64,000 nt of DNA from JAZRPG01 sp045649105. GTDB lineage: Bacteria; Bacillota; Clostridia; Oscillospirales; JAAYXM01. The translations under genes and the position numbers were made by a program. Positions 1-9,169 of this stretch are shown here, piece after piece; within the stretch, counting starts at the first letter, position 1; every line of letters begins with the position of its first letter. Location: the NCBI GenBank assembly GCA_045649105.1, contig JAZRPG010000041.1:24152-88151 (forward strand). Reading direction: 5' to 3'. The notes under the pieces are model-generated. The model made no database searches, was not told the DNA's origin, and worked only from the letters and a program-made list of their open reading frames with translations.

Positions 1-4
1 TTTT

Positions 5-1588
5 TCAATCATTTTTTAAAAAATTAAATATTTTTTTGTCGCCAAAAATGAGTTTTTTGTCATTTTTATCTATTGCCCCTGTGCAAACGATGCACAAAAC
101 ACATACCAAAACACCCGCCAAAACAGAAAAAATAACAAAACTGCGCACCTGCGCCATACCTTTGACATACATCTGGAAACAGTACGATGCAACACCCGTA
201 CATACGCCCGAAATCATCGGCTTTATAAAAATTTTTGTTAAATCAAGCTGCATGAATGCATACTTCTTAAAGCCGTATATATTAATCAACGAGATAGTTA
301 TATAGCATAAAACGGTACTTATCGCCGCCCCGTATATGTTTATCGCAGGCTTTCCTACAAGAATCGCATTGGAAAGAATTTTAACTCCCGCTCCGCAGAG
401 CATTGAAAAAACAGGAAAATTCACCCTTCCGAGTGACTGGTGTACGGCATTTGTAAGCGAAGTAACAGCAAGAAAGGGAATGGCAAACGAAAGTACGGCA
501 AGCATTCTCCCCGCCGCAGCGATGCTTTCAGCCTCAACACTTGCGCCATAAAGCAGGTCAAGAATCGGATGTGCGAGCGCGAACAAGCCCGCCGCCGAAG
601 GTATCGCAACAAGCATTGTAAGCTTTAATGCCGAATTCACGGTCTTATCCAGCCGCAAAAAGCTCTTTGACGCATACGCACCTGAAACCGTCGGAATAAG
701 CGCAACCGAAATTGTAGTTACCACCGTCGAAGGCAGGTTAAATAAATTCGCAGAATAGTTATAAGACCCGTAAAGCCATTTTGCTTCACGCAACGTAAAA
801 CCCGTCTTCTGCAGAAGATTCATAACAAGCGCACTGTCTATAACATTTGTAAGGCTTATTACCGCGGCCCCCATCGTTATAGGCACCGCAAGCCTCATAA
901 GCTCTGCCAGTATATTGCGCTTTTTGCGCCCCGCCCCTGCCGTGCTGTAGTCCGCACCGTCCTTCAGAAGCGCAAAATACAATGCCGACAAAAACGCACC
1001 GGCACTGACGCCCAGTACGGCCCCTGCGCTTACCGCACTGTCTCCAAAGCCACTTTTCTTAAGCCACAATGCAGCGCCAAGACCTATCACGAGCTTCCCG
1101 ACAGCCTCTGTTACCTCGGACACCGCTGTCGGATACATATTTGAGCGCCCCTGATAATAGCCTCTGTTTATGCTCGAAATTGCAACGAACATCACCGCCG
1201 GCGCAATTGCACGGATTGATGTCTCCGCATCAGGGCTGCCCATAAATGACGCAAACACGGGTGCTCCGAAAAACATCACTGCAAAACCTATACCGCCTAT
1301 AAAAGCGAATGCAAGATATGATACTTTATATATTCTGCGGACATCGCTCAGGTTCTCGAGTGTCATCGCCTCCGACACCATTTTGGACACAGCGGCAGGC
1401 ACCCCTGCCGTAGACAGCACAAAAAGAAGTGCATAGATATTATATGCTATCGAAAAATTCGCCATTCCCTCAGGACCGAGCACCGCACCCAGCGGAATTT
1501 TAAAGCATGCGCCTATTACCTTTACCACTATTCCTGCTACAGCAAGAATTGCAGCGCCATGGATAAAACTCTGCTTTTTTGCACGCAT
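5..1588 (-). CDS. SpoVB/MurJ-like polysaccharide flippase (MOP superfamily)
   Basis: Predicted multi-pass membrane protein of 527 residues, about 14 hydrophobic segments, of the oligosaccharide flippase/stage V sporulation protein B branch. Such proteins move lipid-linked cell-wall or cortex precursors across the membrane. The N-terminus opens with a family-typical helix and GPEGMANFSIAYNIY; RGYYQGRSNMYPTAVSEV near residue 143 matches the conserved RGYxQGxxxMxPTAxSQ motif. Length is normal for SpoVB-type proteins. The ATG at 1588 is the start; the stop lies at window bases 5-7, so the gene is complete. SpoVB, YabM/YtgP-like paralogues and MurJ cannot be separated here. The alpha/beta SASP at 37.8 kb supports a spore-forming host. 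Confidence 0.85.
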   Translation of the reverse strand: MRAKKQSFIHGAAILAVAGIVVKVIGACFKIPLGAVLGPEGMANFSIAYNIYALLFVLSTAGVPAAVSKMVSEAMTLENLSDVRRIYKVSYLAFAFIGGIGFAVMFFGAPVFASFMGSPDAETSIRAIAPAVMFVAISSINRGYYQGRSNMYPTAVSEVTEAVGKLVIGLGAALWLKKSGFGDSAVSAGAVLGVSAGAFLSALYFALLKDGADYSTAGAGRKKRNILAELMRLAVPITMGAAVISLTNVIDSALVMNLLQKTGFTLREAKWLYGSYNYSANLFNLPSTVVTTISVALIPTVSGAYASKSFLRLDKTVNSALKLTMLVAIPSAAGLFALAHPILDLLYGASVEAESIAAAGRMLAVLSFAIPFLAVTSLTNAVHQSLGRVNFPVFSMLCGAGVKILSNAILVGKPAINIYGAAISTVLCYITISLINIYGFKKYAFMQLDLTKIFIKPMISGVCTGVASYCFQMYVKGMAQVRSFVIFSVLAGVLVCVLCIVCTGAIDKNDKKLIFGDKKIFNFLKND

Positions 1589-1662
1589 AACAGAAGCTCA
1601 CACCTTTTTTATCTGATATGCGAATTTATGCAAAAAGCGCGCTTTTTATAACCTCACGGAGA

Positions 1663-2940
1663 CTATCTTGCACGCATGGCGGAAAGTGCACGCTCAATAT
1701 CAATCGTCTTGAACTCACCGTTTTCGTAGAGAATCCTGCCTGCAACCATCGTGAGCACAACATCACTGCCGCGTGCGGCATATACAGCGTTTGAGATTAC
1801 ATTATGGCACGGGGTAAGATGCACTTTGTCAAAGTCAAGCATTATTATATCCGCCTCAAAGCCTTCTCGTATTATGCCGCAGTCGTCTCTTCCCTGTGCT
1901 TTTGCTCCGTTTACCGTTGCAACCTTTATTGCATCATATGCACTGACCGCTGTCGGGTCACCGAGAACGCCCTTATGCAATATTGCAAACAGCTTTATTT
2001 CCTCAAACATGTCGTGGCTGTTATTGCTTGCAACACCGTCCGTACCCAGAGAGACATTTATTCCCCGACCGAGCATTTCCGGAGCAGGTGCTGTTCCCGA
2101 GGCCAGCTTCAAATTGCTTACCGGGCAATGCGCAACGCTTGCCCCGATGTTTTTGAGTGTTTCCATATCCTCAGACGAAAGGTGACAGCAATGCGCAAGA
2201 AGGGGCTTTACCCCCTCAAACAATCCTTCCTCAAGAAACAGACCGGCAGGCGTTTTTCCGTATTTTTTCACGCACCCGTCGTTTTCTTTTTTAGTCTCCG
2301 ACATATGAATCTGCAAAACCAGCCCGCGCTCACGGGCGATTTCCGCGGTCTTTTTCCGGCAGTCAGCTCCTGAAGTATATTCAGCATGGATTGAAACATC
2401 TGCACGAAGGCGCCCGCCGTCCTTTAAATGAATTCTGTCTATTAACCGGAGCTCCTCGTCAACGGAAGGCATGTCGTAATATCCGTCACCGCCCTCTCCG
2501 ACAATTGAGCGTGATAAATTCGCACGGATTCCTGTCTCTTCCGCTACATCGGCAATGGCATCAGTGAAGAAATAGCTGTCAGAAAACGATGTCGTACCTG
2601 ATGCAAGCATTTCGGCAACAGCAAGACGCGCACCGTCACGCACTGCATCGGCTGTAAGCTTGTCCTCTGCAGGGAAGATATGCTCATGAAGCCATGTATC
2701 AAGCTCGCAGTCGTCTGACAATCCGCGGAACAGAGTCATCGGAATGTGAGTATGTGCATTTATAAGCCCCGGCATAATCACCTTTCCGCGCGCGTCTATA
2801 ACGCGGTTGAATGCGTTTTTCGGTCGCTCCGTTCCGACATATGCAATTTTCCTGCCCGAAACTCCGATGTATGCATTTTCTATATACGGATTTTTCTCAT
2901 CCATGGTAATAACACGAGCGTTTTCAAAAAGTATATCCAT
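1663..2940 (-). CDS. mtaD: 5-methylthioadenosine/S-adenosylhomocysteine deaminase-type amidohydrolase
   Basis: Metal-dependent amidohydrolase, 425 residues, the usual MtaD/SsnA length. Visible metal and catalytic motifs in order: NAHTHIPMT (HxH) near residue 62, IHMSETKKE, LLAHCCHLS, and the late Asp in LGTDGVASNN. The family deaminates methylthioadenosine, SAH or related adenosines to the inosine form in nucleoside salvage. Start ATG at 2940 has an AAGGG Shine-Dalgarno about 5 nt upstream. A short A/T-flanked GC palindrome (1631-1646) lies beyond the stop and may end the transcript. Substrate within the family is inferred. Confidence 0.85.
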   Translation of the reverse strand: MDILFENARVITMDEKNPYIENAYIGVSGRKIAYVGTERPKNAFNRVIDARGKVIMPGLINAHTHIPMTLFRGLSDDCELDTWLHEHIFPAEDKLTADAVRDGARLAVAEMLASGTTSFSDSYFFTDAIADVAEETGIRANLSRSIVGEGGDGYYDMPSVDEELRLIDRIHLKDGGRLRADVSIHAEYTSGADCRKKTAEIARERGLVLQIHMSETKKENDGCVKKYGKTPAGLFLEEGLFEGVKPLLAHCCHLSSEDMETLKNIGASVAHCPVSNLKLASGTAPAPEMLGRGINVSLGTDGVASNNSHDMFEEIKLFAILHKGVLGDPTAVSAYDAIKVATVNGAKAQGRDDCGIIREGFEADIIMLDFDKVHLTPCHNVISNAVYAARGSDVVLTMVAGRILYENGEFKTIDIERALSAMRAR

Positions 2941-2961
2941 ATTACCCTTCTTTTCTAATGA

Positions 2962-2995
2962 ACCGCCGGCTGCCGCAAACCCGGCAGCCGACGGT
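2962..2995 (-). other. strong intercistronic hairpin without T tract
   Basis: A 14-bp stem (2962-2975 with 2982-2995, one G-U pair on the minus transcript) with a 6-nt loop sits between the zinc-ribbon gene and mtaD. No U-run follows it, so it may be an RNA-processing or stability hairpin rather than an intrinsic terminator. Confidence 0.5.
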
Positions 2996-2999
2996 GTTC

Positions 3000-3398
3000 T
3001 CAGTCGTCAAGTTTTTCCCCGCATTGCGAGCAATACTCACAATCACCGTCATGAGTTTTGCCGCAAGCGCTGCATTTTTTCGTGCCGCTCATATCCTTAA
3101 GAGCCTCACGCAGCTCCTCTATCTCGCTTATCTTTTCATCGATTGCAGTGAGCCTCGCGTCAATTTCTTCTGCCGAGGTTTCCTCATTGCAATGGGATGC
3201 ATAAAGAAGCTTTCCAACCTCACGGTACAACACGTCAACGTCTGTTGTGAGGTCAAATATCTTAAGCTTTATTTTGGATGCGTTGTAGACGCCTGTGGCC
3301 TTCTTGCCGGCCGTATTATACGTCTTTGTGGCAAACTCACCCGCCGCATATGCGCCTGCACGGATTTTGTCCACTATTGCCTTAACTTTTTCATTCAT
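3000..3398 (-). CDS. small protein with C-terminal zinc ribbon, function unknown
   Basis: 132 residues. The first ~45 are basic and Ala/Lys-rich, the middle (about 50-105) is predicted helical or coiled-coil (AIDEKISEIEELREALKD), and the tail carries two Cys pairs, CSACGKTHDGDCEYCSQCG, typical of a double-Cys zinc ribbon. No enzyme motif. The start has an excellent AAGGAGGAGG Shine-Dalgarno. A consensus-like promoter at 3424-3452 gives it its own transcription start. Function not recognised; zinc binding is the only supported property. Confidence 0.7.
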   Translation of the reverse strand: MNEKVKAIVDKIRAGAYAAGEFATKTYNTAGKKATGVYNASKIKLKIFDLTTDVDVLYREVGKLLYASHCNEETSAEEIDARLTAIDEKISEIEELREALKDMSGTKKCSACGKTHDGDCEYCSQCGEKLDD

Positions 3399-3423
3399 AA
3401 AGTAACGCCTCCTCCTTAATTAC

Positions 3424-3452
3424 ATTATACTATTACAACAAACAAAAATCAA
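3424..3452 (-). promoter_or_regulatory. sigma-A-like promoter for the zinc-ribbon gene
   Basis: Read on the minus strand: TTGATT, 17-nt spacer, TATAAT, about 25 nt before the ATG at 3398. The -35 box overlaps the stop codon of the upstream kinase-like gene. Confidence 0.6.
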
Positions 3453-4384
3453 TATCTGAAACTTCCCCCGCCTACAAACTCGCGCAGAAGCGAATCTGTC
3501 GGGACATATTCGTCGCCCAGGTCGTCAAATGCGTTTATATTCTCAAGCATCTGCAATATCTCATCATAACGCGCAATGCCCTCCGGCACAGAGGTTACCG
3601 CCTTTTTTAAATATTTCTTGAGCACGCACATCTCATACTCATGAGTCGAGTTGATTATTATGTCTGCCCTGTCCTTGAACGGAGATATATACATCTTTTC
3701 GCCGCGGCGGATATTATCCCATATGGTGAGCGTGAAATCCGCCGTTGTGCTTCGGAATTTTATATCTCGGACAATGCGGCGCACCAGCCTTGTCCATGTG
3801 CCCTTAAAATACAGCTCTCCGTTATATGTGAAATTACTTCTTGAGGATATATAGAGCTTTATACCATGCTCTCCTGCGGCACTTGTGACCATATCGTTAA
3901 GCGCATGTATTCCCTCGAATATTACGACCTCATTTTTCCCAAGACAAAGCGGGCGCACTGTATCCGAGCGGCGCTGATTTTTAAAATCAAACTTTGGTAC
4001 ATACACCTCTCGCCCGTCGATTATGTCCTTTATATGTCTGTTTAAAAGCTCTGTATCAAGGCATAACGGCGACTCATAGTCCACACCGCCGTCCTCCGTC
4101 TTCGGTGCCGTCTCAATGTCCACGGTCTTAAAATAGTCATCCAGTGATACGGGGCGTGTACGAACGCCAAAGGTCTCAAGCATACGCTCAAGCTTTAAGG
4201 CAGTCGTTGTCTTTCCTGAGCCCGACGGACCCGAAAGAAGCACAACGCAGCTCTCGCCGACTCTGTCGGCAATTTTTGCCGCCGCGTCTTTTATTGATTT
4301 TGCGTATTTTGCCTCACACTCCGTTACAAAGCCGTACGGGTCGCTCTTTATTCTGTCGTTAACTGCGGATATGTCAAATGCCAT
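3449..4384 (-). CDS. uridine kinase/phosphoribulokinase-like P-loop kinase
   Basis: 311-residue P-loop NTPase. Walker A is LLSGPSGSGKTTTALKLE near residue 50, followed by SLDDYFKT and VIFEGIHALND, which match the uridine kinase/PRK fold (nucleoside binding Asp and the FEG motif). The family phosphorylates uridine/cytidine or related substrates; this longer clostridial branch has an N-terminal extension and its substrate is not certain. Its ATG directly abuts the hemZ stop codon and has AGGAGGTG upstream, so it is the last gene of the recJ-relA-dtd-MBL-hemZ operon. Confidence 0.75.
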   Translation of the reverse strand: MAFDISAVNDRIKSDPYGFVTECEAKYAKSIKDAAAKIADRVGESCVVLLSGPSGSGKTTTALKLERMLETFGVRTRPVSLDDYFKTVDIETAPKTEDGGVDYESPLCLDTELLNRHIKDIIDGREVYVPKFDFKNQRRSDTVRPLCLGKNEVVIFEGIHALNDMVTSAAGEHGIKLYISSRSNFTYNGELYFKGTWTRLVRRIVRDIKFRSTTADFTLTIWDNIRRGEKMYISPFKDRADIIINSTHEYEMCVLKKYLKKAVTSVPEGIARYDEILQMLENINAFDDLGDEYVPTDSLLREFVGGGSFRY

Positions 4385-5872
4385 TCACCGCACCTCCTCT
4401 TCTTTTGCGAAGAACTTACAAATCTCTGAAATTCCCGAATCTATCTTTTCTTTTGCATTATTGTATTCATATGGGTATTTGGGATTAAATATTCGCTGTA
4501 TAATATTTTTTTCGCGGCGGATGAGCTTCGTTACGCCGCCTGCCCCTGCTGATAATATCGTATGAAGCTCATCCATTATATAATTGTTGTAAAGCCCCTC
4601 ATATCCGGGCCTTGCATATCCGACATTCTCAAGATTTCCGGACATATATTTCTGCCTGTACAGATAGTACGGCACATATCCGCAATCGCGAAGTCTTGTC
4701 ATTGCATACTCAACCATGCAGGCCGTTCTCTCCCCCGTAGGAAGCGCGACCTTTTCACGCGAAAGCTCTGAGCCTTTTTTCAGAGCAAGCGTATGAACCG
4801 TTATATTCTCAGGGTCAAGCGCTATAACCCTGTCGAGAGAGGTCTTAAAGCTATCCGTCGTATCACCGGGAAGCCCTGCAATTAAATCCATATTTACACA
4901 GAGCCCGCCAAGCGCCTTTACCTGCGCCATTGCAGCCTCAACATCCTCCGCTGTATGGCGTCTGTCCATTGCGGCGAGAATATCGTTATTCATCGTCTGC
5001 GGATTAACGCTTATACGCGTCGCGCCAAACTCCTTGATTGCGCGAAGCTTTTCAATGCACATTGTATCGGGTCTTCCCGCCTCAACCGTATACTCTGAAA
5101 CTGACGCAACATCAAAGCTTTCGCGGATGCATTTCAGAACTGCCCGAAACTCCTCAACACCAAGCGAGGTCGGCGTCCCTCCGCCTATGTATATTGTCTT
5201 TAAATTAAGCCCTGATATTCTCGCAGCACGGCCAAGCTCCGATATTTCATACAAAAGCATTTCAAGATACGGCGCAACAAGAGCCCGAGCTTTTTCAACA
5301 GAGTGGCTCACAAATGAGCAGTATTTACATCTTGAAGCACAAAACGGAATTCCGACATACAAAGATGCATCCCGCGGAGAAGTGCTGTCCGCAAGTGCCT
5401 TTGCCCTTAATGCAGCAGAAACCGCAAGCTCACTCCGCTCACGTGACACAAAGAAATCATCACACAGTATTCTTACCGTCTCCTCCGCCGATGCACCCGA
5501 GTCAAGATATCCTGCCGCAAACTTCGACGGACGAACACCGGTCAGCGCACCCCAGGCCGGAGGCTTCGGCAGTATTTGAACAGCCGCCTTATAAAACGAT
5601 ATTTTCACCGCACACGAGGCAAGCCTTCTTCGCTCCTTAATATCGCTTTTCTGCGGTATTGCAACATCCGCGCTTCCCGTATGCTTTTCTCCTTTATCGT
5701 ATATCTCCGTCACTGACAGAAATTCCGTCGGAGACTCTTCAAGGCGCGACAGGGCATAGCTTTCGCCCTCCGGCTCGCCCTCACATATTTCGGCATGAGA
5801 ATCCTCAAACATGCACATATATATCTGTTGCGCTGCGGCAACTAAATTATGACCTTTTAAATAAAGCTTCAA
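4385..5872 (-). CDS. hemZ: HemZ-type radical SAM coproporphyrinogen dehydrogenase-like protein
   Basis: 495 residues. The radical SAM CX3CX2C cluster motif is FCASRCKYCSF with Cys178, Cys182 and Cys185; TIYIGGGTPTSL and VNPQTMNN are HemN/HemZ-family motifs. The ~150-residue N-terminal region before the cluster motif is characteristic of HemZ rather than HemN/HemW. Members act in anaerobic porphyrinogen oxidation, but many clostridial HemZ proteins lack proof of that activity, and no other haem gene is in the window. Overlaps the upstream MBL gene by 4 nt (ATGA), indicating translational coupling. Confidence 0.85.
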   Translation of the reverse strand: MKLYLKGHNLVAAAQQIYMCMFEDSHAEICEGEPEGESYALSRLEESPTEFLSVTEIYDKGEKHTGSADVAIPQKSDIKERRRLASCAVKISFYKAAVQILPKPPAWGALTGVRPSKFAAGYLDSGASAEETVRILCDDFFVSRERSELAVSAALRAKALADSTSPRDASLYVGIPFCASRCKYCSFVSHSVEKARALVAPYLEMLLYEISELGRAARISGLNLKTIYIGGGTPTSLGVEEFRAVLKCIRESFDVASVSEYTVEAGRPDTMCIEKLRAIKEFGATRISVNPQTMNNDILAAMDRRHTAEDVEAAMAQVKALGGLCVNMDLIAGLPGDTTDSFKTSLDRVIALDPENITVHTLALKKGSELSREKVALPTGERTACMVEYAMTRLRDCGYVPYYLYRQKYMSGNLENVGYARPGYEGLYNNYIMDELHTILSAGAGGVTKLIRREKNIIQRIFNPKYPYEYNNAKEKIDSGISEICKFFAKEEEVR

Positions 5873-6525
5873 TTCTGCATCGCCTCTGACATGTATATGT
5901 TTTTCTCGCGCTCACGCATAAGCGTTGTACTCTCACCGTGTCCGGGGAAAACATCGTAATCCCCCGGGAGCTGATAAATCCTTTTTAATGACATGAGCAT
6001 ATCGCCGTAGTTCCCGCCTATCATGTCGCATCTTCCGCAAGTATCAAAGAAAAGCGTATCACCCGAGAAAATCATGTTCCCTGAAATTATGCAAACGCTG
6101 CCTTCTGTATGGCCCGGAGTTGAAATAAACTCAAAATGCATTTCTCCGACATCCGTACTGAATCCGTCAGAAATCTCGATATCAGCCTTAATCGGCTCAT
6201 ATTTCCGCGTTTTAAGAATTGTGTGGCCGGAAGCCTCCGCATCGCTTAAGCGGTAAACCTCAGCCTCATGAACAACTACTTTTGCGCCCGTTTTTTCTTT
6301 AAGCTCATTCACAGCAAGAACGTGGTCAAAATGCGCATGCGTCAGAAATATATAATCAAGAGTGAGAGATTTTGTCTCAATAATTTCCAAAATCTTATCC
6401 GCACCGGCACCCGGGTCAATCACCACGGCATGCTTTCCGTCATTCAGAACATAGCAGTTTGTGTTTATAAATCCGACTACAAGCGTTGTAAGTTCCATAT
6501 CTGTGAATTTTCCTTTCTGCTTCAT
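5869..6525 (-). CDS. MBL-fold metallo-hydrolase (glyoxalase II-like)
   Basis: 218 residues. Contains THAHFDHV, the HxHxDH metal motif, a GHTEGSVCI stretch with the third-metal His, FSGDTLF with the bridging Asp, and FPGHG near the end. These mark a metallo-beta-lactamase-fold hydrolase of the hydroxyacylglutathione hydrolase/YqgX type that normally sits in this operon. The true substrate is unknown. The ATG at 6525 overlaps the dtd stop in an ATGA; an in-frame ATG at 6498 with AAAGGA upstream is an alternative start. Confidence 0.85.
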   Translation of the reverse strand: MKQKGKFTDMELTTLVVGFINTNCYVLNDGKHAVVIDPGAGADKILEIIETKSLTLDYIFLTHAHFDHVLAVNELKEKTGAKVVVHEAEVYRLSDAEASGHTILKTRKYEPIKADIEISDGFSTDVGEMHFEFISTPGHTEGSVCIISGNMIFSGDTLFFDTCGRCDMIGGNYGDMLMSLKRIYQLPGDYDVFPGHGESTTLMREREKNIYMSEAMQN

Positions 6526-6968
6526 TGAGCATCTGTATCCATCATTATCGTTACAGGGCCGTCATTTACCGACAAAATTTCCATATATGCGCCGAAAACC
6601 CCTGTCTCAACCTTATATCCCGCTTCACGCAGTAAAGAAATAAAATATTCATACAGCGGACGCGCAAGCTCCGGTCGTGCTGCATCTATAAAGCTCGGGC
6701 GGTTGCCCTTGGCCGTATTTGCATACAGCGTAAAATTAGATACTACCATAATAGATCCGTTAACCTGTGAGCAGGACAGATTGAGCTTTTCCTCAGAGTC
6801 CTCAAACACGCGCATCTGTGCTATTTTCTTTGCAAGGTACTCCGCCTCATGCTCAGTGTCGTTTACCGAAACACCGAGAATTACCAAAAGTCCGTTACCT
6901 GTCTGAGAATGCGTGTGTCCGTCAATACGCACCTCGGCTGATTTAACACGTGTTACCACAGCTCTCAT
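6522..6968 (-). CDS. dtd: D-aminoacyl-tRNA deacylase
   Basis: 148 residues, exact family size. Begins MRAVVTRVKSAEVRIDG; has SNFTLYANTAKGNRPSF (the usual SQFTLxAxxxKGxRPSF catalytic motif with Asn for Gln) and NDGPVTIMMD, carrying the Gly-cisPro motif. It removes D-amino acids (and Gly from tRNA-Ala) from mischarged tRNAs in the cytosol. It lies 11 nt downstream of relA, the usual Firmicute arrangement. Confidence 0.95.
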   Translation of the reverse strand: MRAVVTRVKSAEVRIDGHTHSQTGNGLLVILGVSVNDTEHEAEYLAKKIAQMRVFEDSEEKLNLSCSQVNGSIMVVSNFTLYANTAKGNRPSFIDAARPELARPLYEYFISLLREAGYKVETGVFGAYMEILSVNDGPVTIMMDTDAQ

Positions 6969-6979
6969 TGTCTTACCTC

Positions 6980-9160
6980 CTAGCTTCTGGTCCTCTTTAC
7001 ATCTATTAAACCGCGCACTGCATGCAGCTTGTTCATAACAAACTCAAGCTGCTCTTTGCTGTTGATATTCATAACTACATTAACAATGGCATACCCGTCA
7101 CCCAGGCGGCGGGCATCTATCTGGTGGACAGGTATTTTCAGATTATTGAGAACCGTAACAATATCCATAAACAGTCCGTCGCGGTCTTTTGCGGAAACCT
7201 GAAGCGAGGTCTGGAATTTATCCTTTATCTCATCTGCCCATGACACGCAAATCCAGCGGCTTAAATCGTCAGAACTTTTCATTGCATTCGTGACATTCTT
7301 ACAATCCGCCCTATGGACGGAAACGCCATATCCGCGCGTTATAAATCCGATAATCGAGTCGCCCGGTATGGGAGTACAGCAACGCGCAAACTTGACCAGA
7401 CAGTTTTCAACCCCCGGGACTATAACTCCTGAATTTGAGCTTGATGTCTTAGGTGTCTGCGAAAGCTTTTCACGTACTGCTTCGTCCTCGCTTTTGCTGT
7501 ACACCTCACTCCTCTGCTGCTCGGAGCGGATTCTGTTTATGACACGGCTCATCTTTATTCCGCCGTATCCGAGGCTTGCAAACAGCTCATCTGCCTGCTT
7601 AAAGGACATTTTGTTCGCAACACTTGTGATAAGCTCATCAAACTCGCTCTGCGAAATTGATATGCCCTCTTTTTTCATCTCGCGTTCAAGCTCTGCTTTT
7701 CCGCGCGCTATATTCTCATCACGGCACTCTTTTTTAAACCACTGCTTTATTTTATTGCGAGCCTCGCCCGTTTTTACCATACCTATCCAGTCACGGCTCG
7801 GGCCACGGCCTGAATTTGAAGTGATTACTTCTATAATCTCGCCGTTCTGCAAGATATATTCAAGCGGAACTATTCTTCCGTTTACCTTCGCGCCGACCAT
7901 TCTGTTTCCAACGGCAGAGTGTATTGAATACGCAAAGTCTATAGGCGTTGAACCTGTCGGAAGGCTTATAACATCTCCCTTAGGCGTAAATACAAACACC
8001 TCGTCACTGAACATGTCGGTTTTCAGTGACCTGACAAAATCCTCGTCCTCAACCTCCTGGTTTTCAAGGAGACGGCGCACCCACAGAAGCTTTTCGTCAA
8101 GGTTGTTCTTGCCGCTTACTCCCGATTTATACTTCCAGTGTGCCGCAATTCCGTATTCTGCAGTCTGGTGCATATCCTTTGTACGTATCTGCACCTCAAA
8201 CGGGATTCCCTCACGCCCGATAACCGTTGTATGAAGCGACTGGTACATATTCGGCTTCGGTGTGCTTATATAATCCTTGAATCGCCCAGGAATCGGCCTG
8301 TACATATCATGTATGAATCCGAGAACATTATAGCAGTCCGACACCGTGTCCACTATTACGCGCATTGCATAAAGGTCATACACCTCGTCAATTGTCTTGT
8401 GCTGTGTATACATTTTTCTGTAAATGCTGTAAATATGCTTTACGCGCCCCTGGACATCAGCATCTATTCCCGCCTCAAGCAGACGCTCCGTCATGCGCTG
8501 CTTGATATGGCTCATAAATTCTTCCCGCTCCTCGCTTCTGCGCTCAAGTTCTTCCGTAATTTCGGCATAACCTACAGGGTCAAGGCAGCGGAGAGAACGG
8601 TCCTCAAGCTCCCATTTTATCTTCTGCATTCCGAGCCTGTGTGCAAGCGGACCATATACCTCCATCGTCTCAAGAGCTTTTTCGCGCTGCTTCTCAGGCT
8701 TATGAAACTCTATTGTACGCATATTATGAAGTCTGTCTGCTATCTTTATGAGTATTACCCGTATGTCCTTACCCATTGCAAGAAACATCTTGCGCAGATT
8801 TTCTATCTGTGCCTCTTCCTTGCTTGTATAGGGCATTCTTGTAAGCTTTGATACGCCCTCGACAATATCGGCGACTTCTTTTCCAAACTTCGCCTTTATT
8901 ATCTCATATCCTACCTCTGTATCCTCTATGCAATCATGCAACAATGCCGAAACCACGGAATCAGCATCAAGCTCCATGTCGGCAACTATTTCTGCAACTG
9001 CTATCGGATGCGTCACATAGTCACTGCCGTCCCGGCGTTTCTGCCCCTCATGCGCCTGTATTGCGCAGTCGAAAGCAGCTTTAATTGCAGCCTCATCTTC
9101 ACTTTTCAAATATCTCTTTATCTTATCTGTTAAATTTTTATATCTCTCATCAGGTATCAT
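6980..9160 (-). CDS. relA: bifunctional (p)ppGpp synthetase/hydrolase RelA/SpoT
   Basis: 726 residues, the standard long RSH. In order: HD hydrolase domain (HPIAVAEI and LLHDCIEDTEV, about 45-85), synthetase domain (PGRFKDYISTPKPNMYQSLH, about 300-330), TGS domain (VFTPKGDVISLPTGSTPIDF, about 395), a His/Cys region (CLVKFARCCTPIPGDSIIGF), and a C-terminal ACT domain. It makes and degrades the stringent-response alarmone. Begins 9 nt after recJ. The adenine phosphoribosyltransferase gene that often sits between recJ and relA in Firmicutes is absent. Confidence 0.95.
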   Translation of the reverse strand: MIPDERYKNLTDKIKRYLKSEDEAAIKAAFDCAIQAHEGQKRRDGSDYVTHPIAVAEIVADMELDADSVVSALLHDCIEDTEVGYEIIKAKFGKEVADIVEGVSKLTRMPYTSKEEAQIENLRKMFLAMGKDIRVILIKIADRLHNMRTIEFHKPEKQREKALETMEVYGPLAHRLGMQKIKWELEDRSLRCLDPVGYAEITEELERRSEEREEFMSHIKQRMTERLLEAGIDADVQGRVKHIYSIYRKMYTQHKTIDEVYDLYAMRVIVDTVSDCYNVLGFIHDMYRPIPGRFKDYISTPKPNMYQSLHTTVIGREGIPFEVQIRTKDMHQTAEYGIAAHWKYKSGVSGKNNLDEKLLWVRRLLENQEVEDEDFVRSLKTDMFSDEVFVFTPKGDVISLPTGSTPIDFAYSIHSAVGNRMVGAKVNGRIVPLEYILQNGEIIEVITSNSGRGPSRDWIGMVKTGEARNKIKQWFKKECRDENIARGKAELEREMKKEGISISQSEFDELITSVANKMSFKQADELFASLGYGGIKMSRVINRIRSEQQRSEVYSKSEDEAVREKLSQTPKTSSSNSGVIVPGVENCLVKFARCCTPIPGDSIIGFITRGYGVSVHRADCKNVTNAMKSSDDLSRWICVSWADEIKDKFQTSLQVSAKDRDGLFMDIVTVLNNLKIPVHQIDARRLGDGYAIVNVVMNINSKEQLEFVMNKLHAVRGLIDVKRTRS

Positions 9161-9169
9161 GACAACCCA

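Noticed and set aside
1631..1646. AAAAAGCGCGCTTTTT as an intrinsic terminator of mtaD
   Set aside because: A self-complementary 16-mer leaves almost no loop; it may still act weakly, but it is not strong enough to list as a feature.
1751..2373. Plus-strand open frames opposite mtaD (up to 189 codons)
   Set aside because: They are antisense shadows of a clear amidohydrolase gene with no motifs or ribosome sites; similar shadows opposite relA, recJ and gnd were dropped too.
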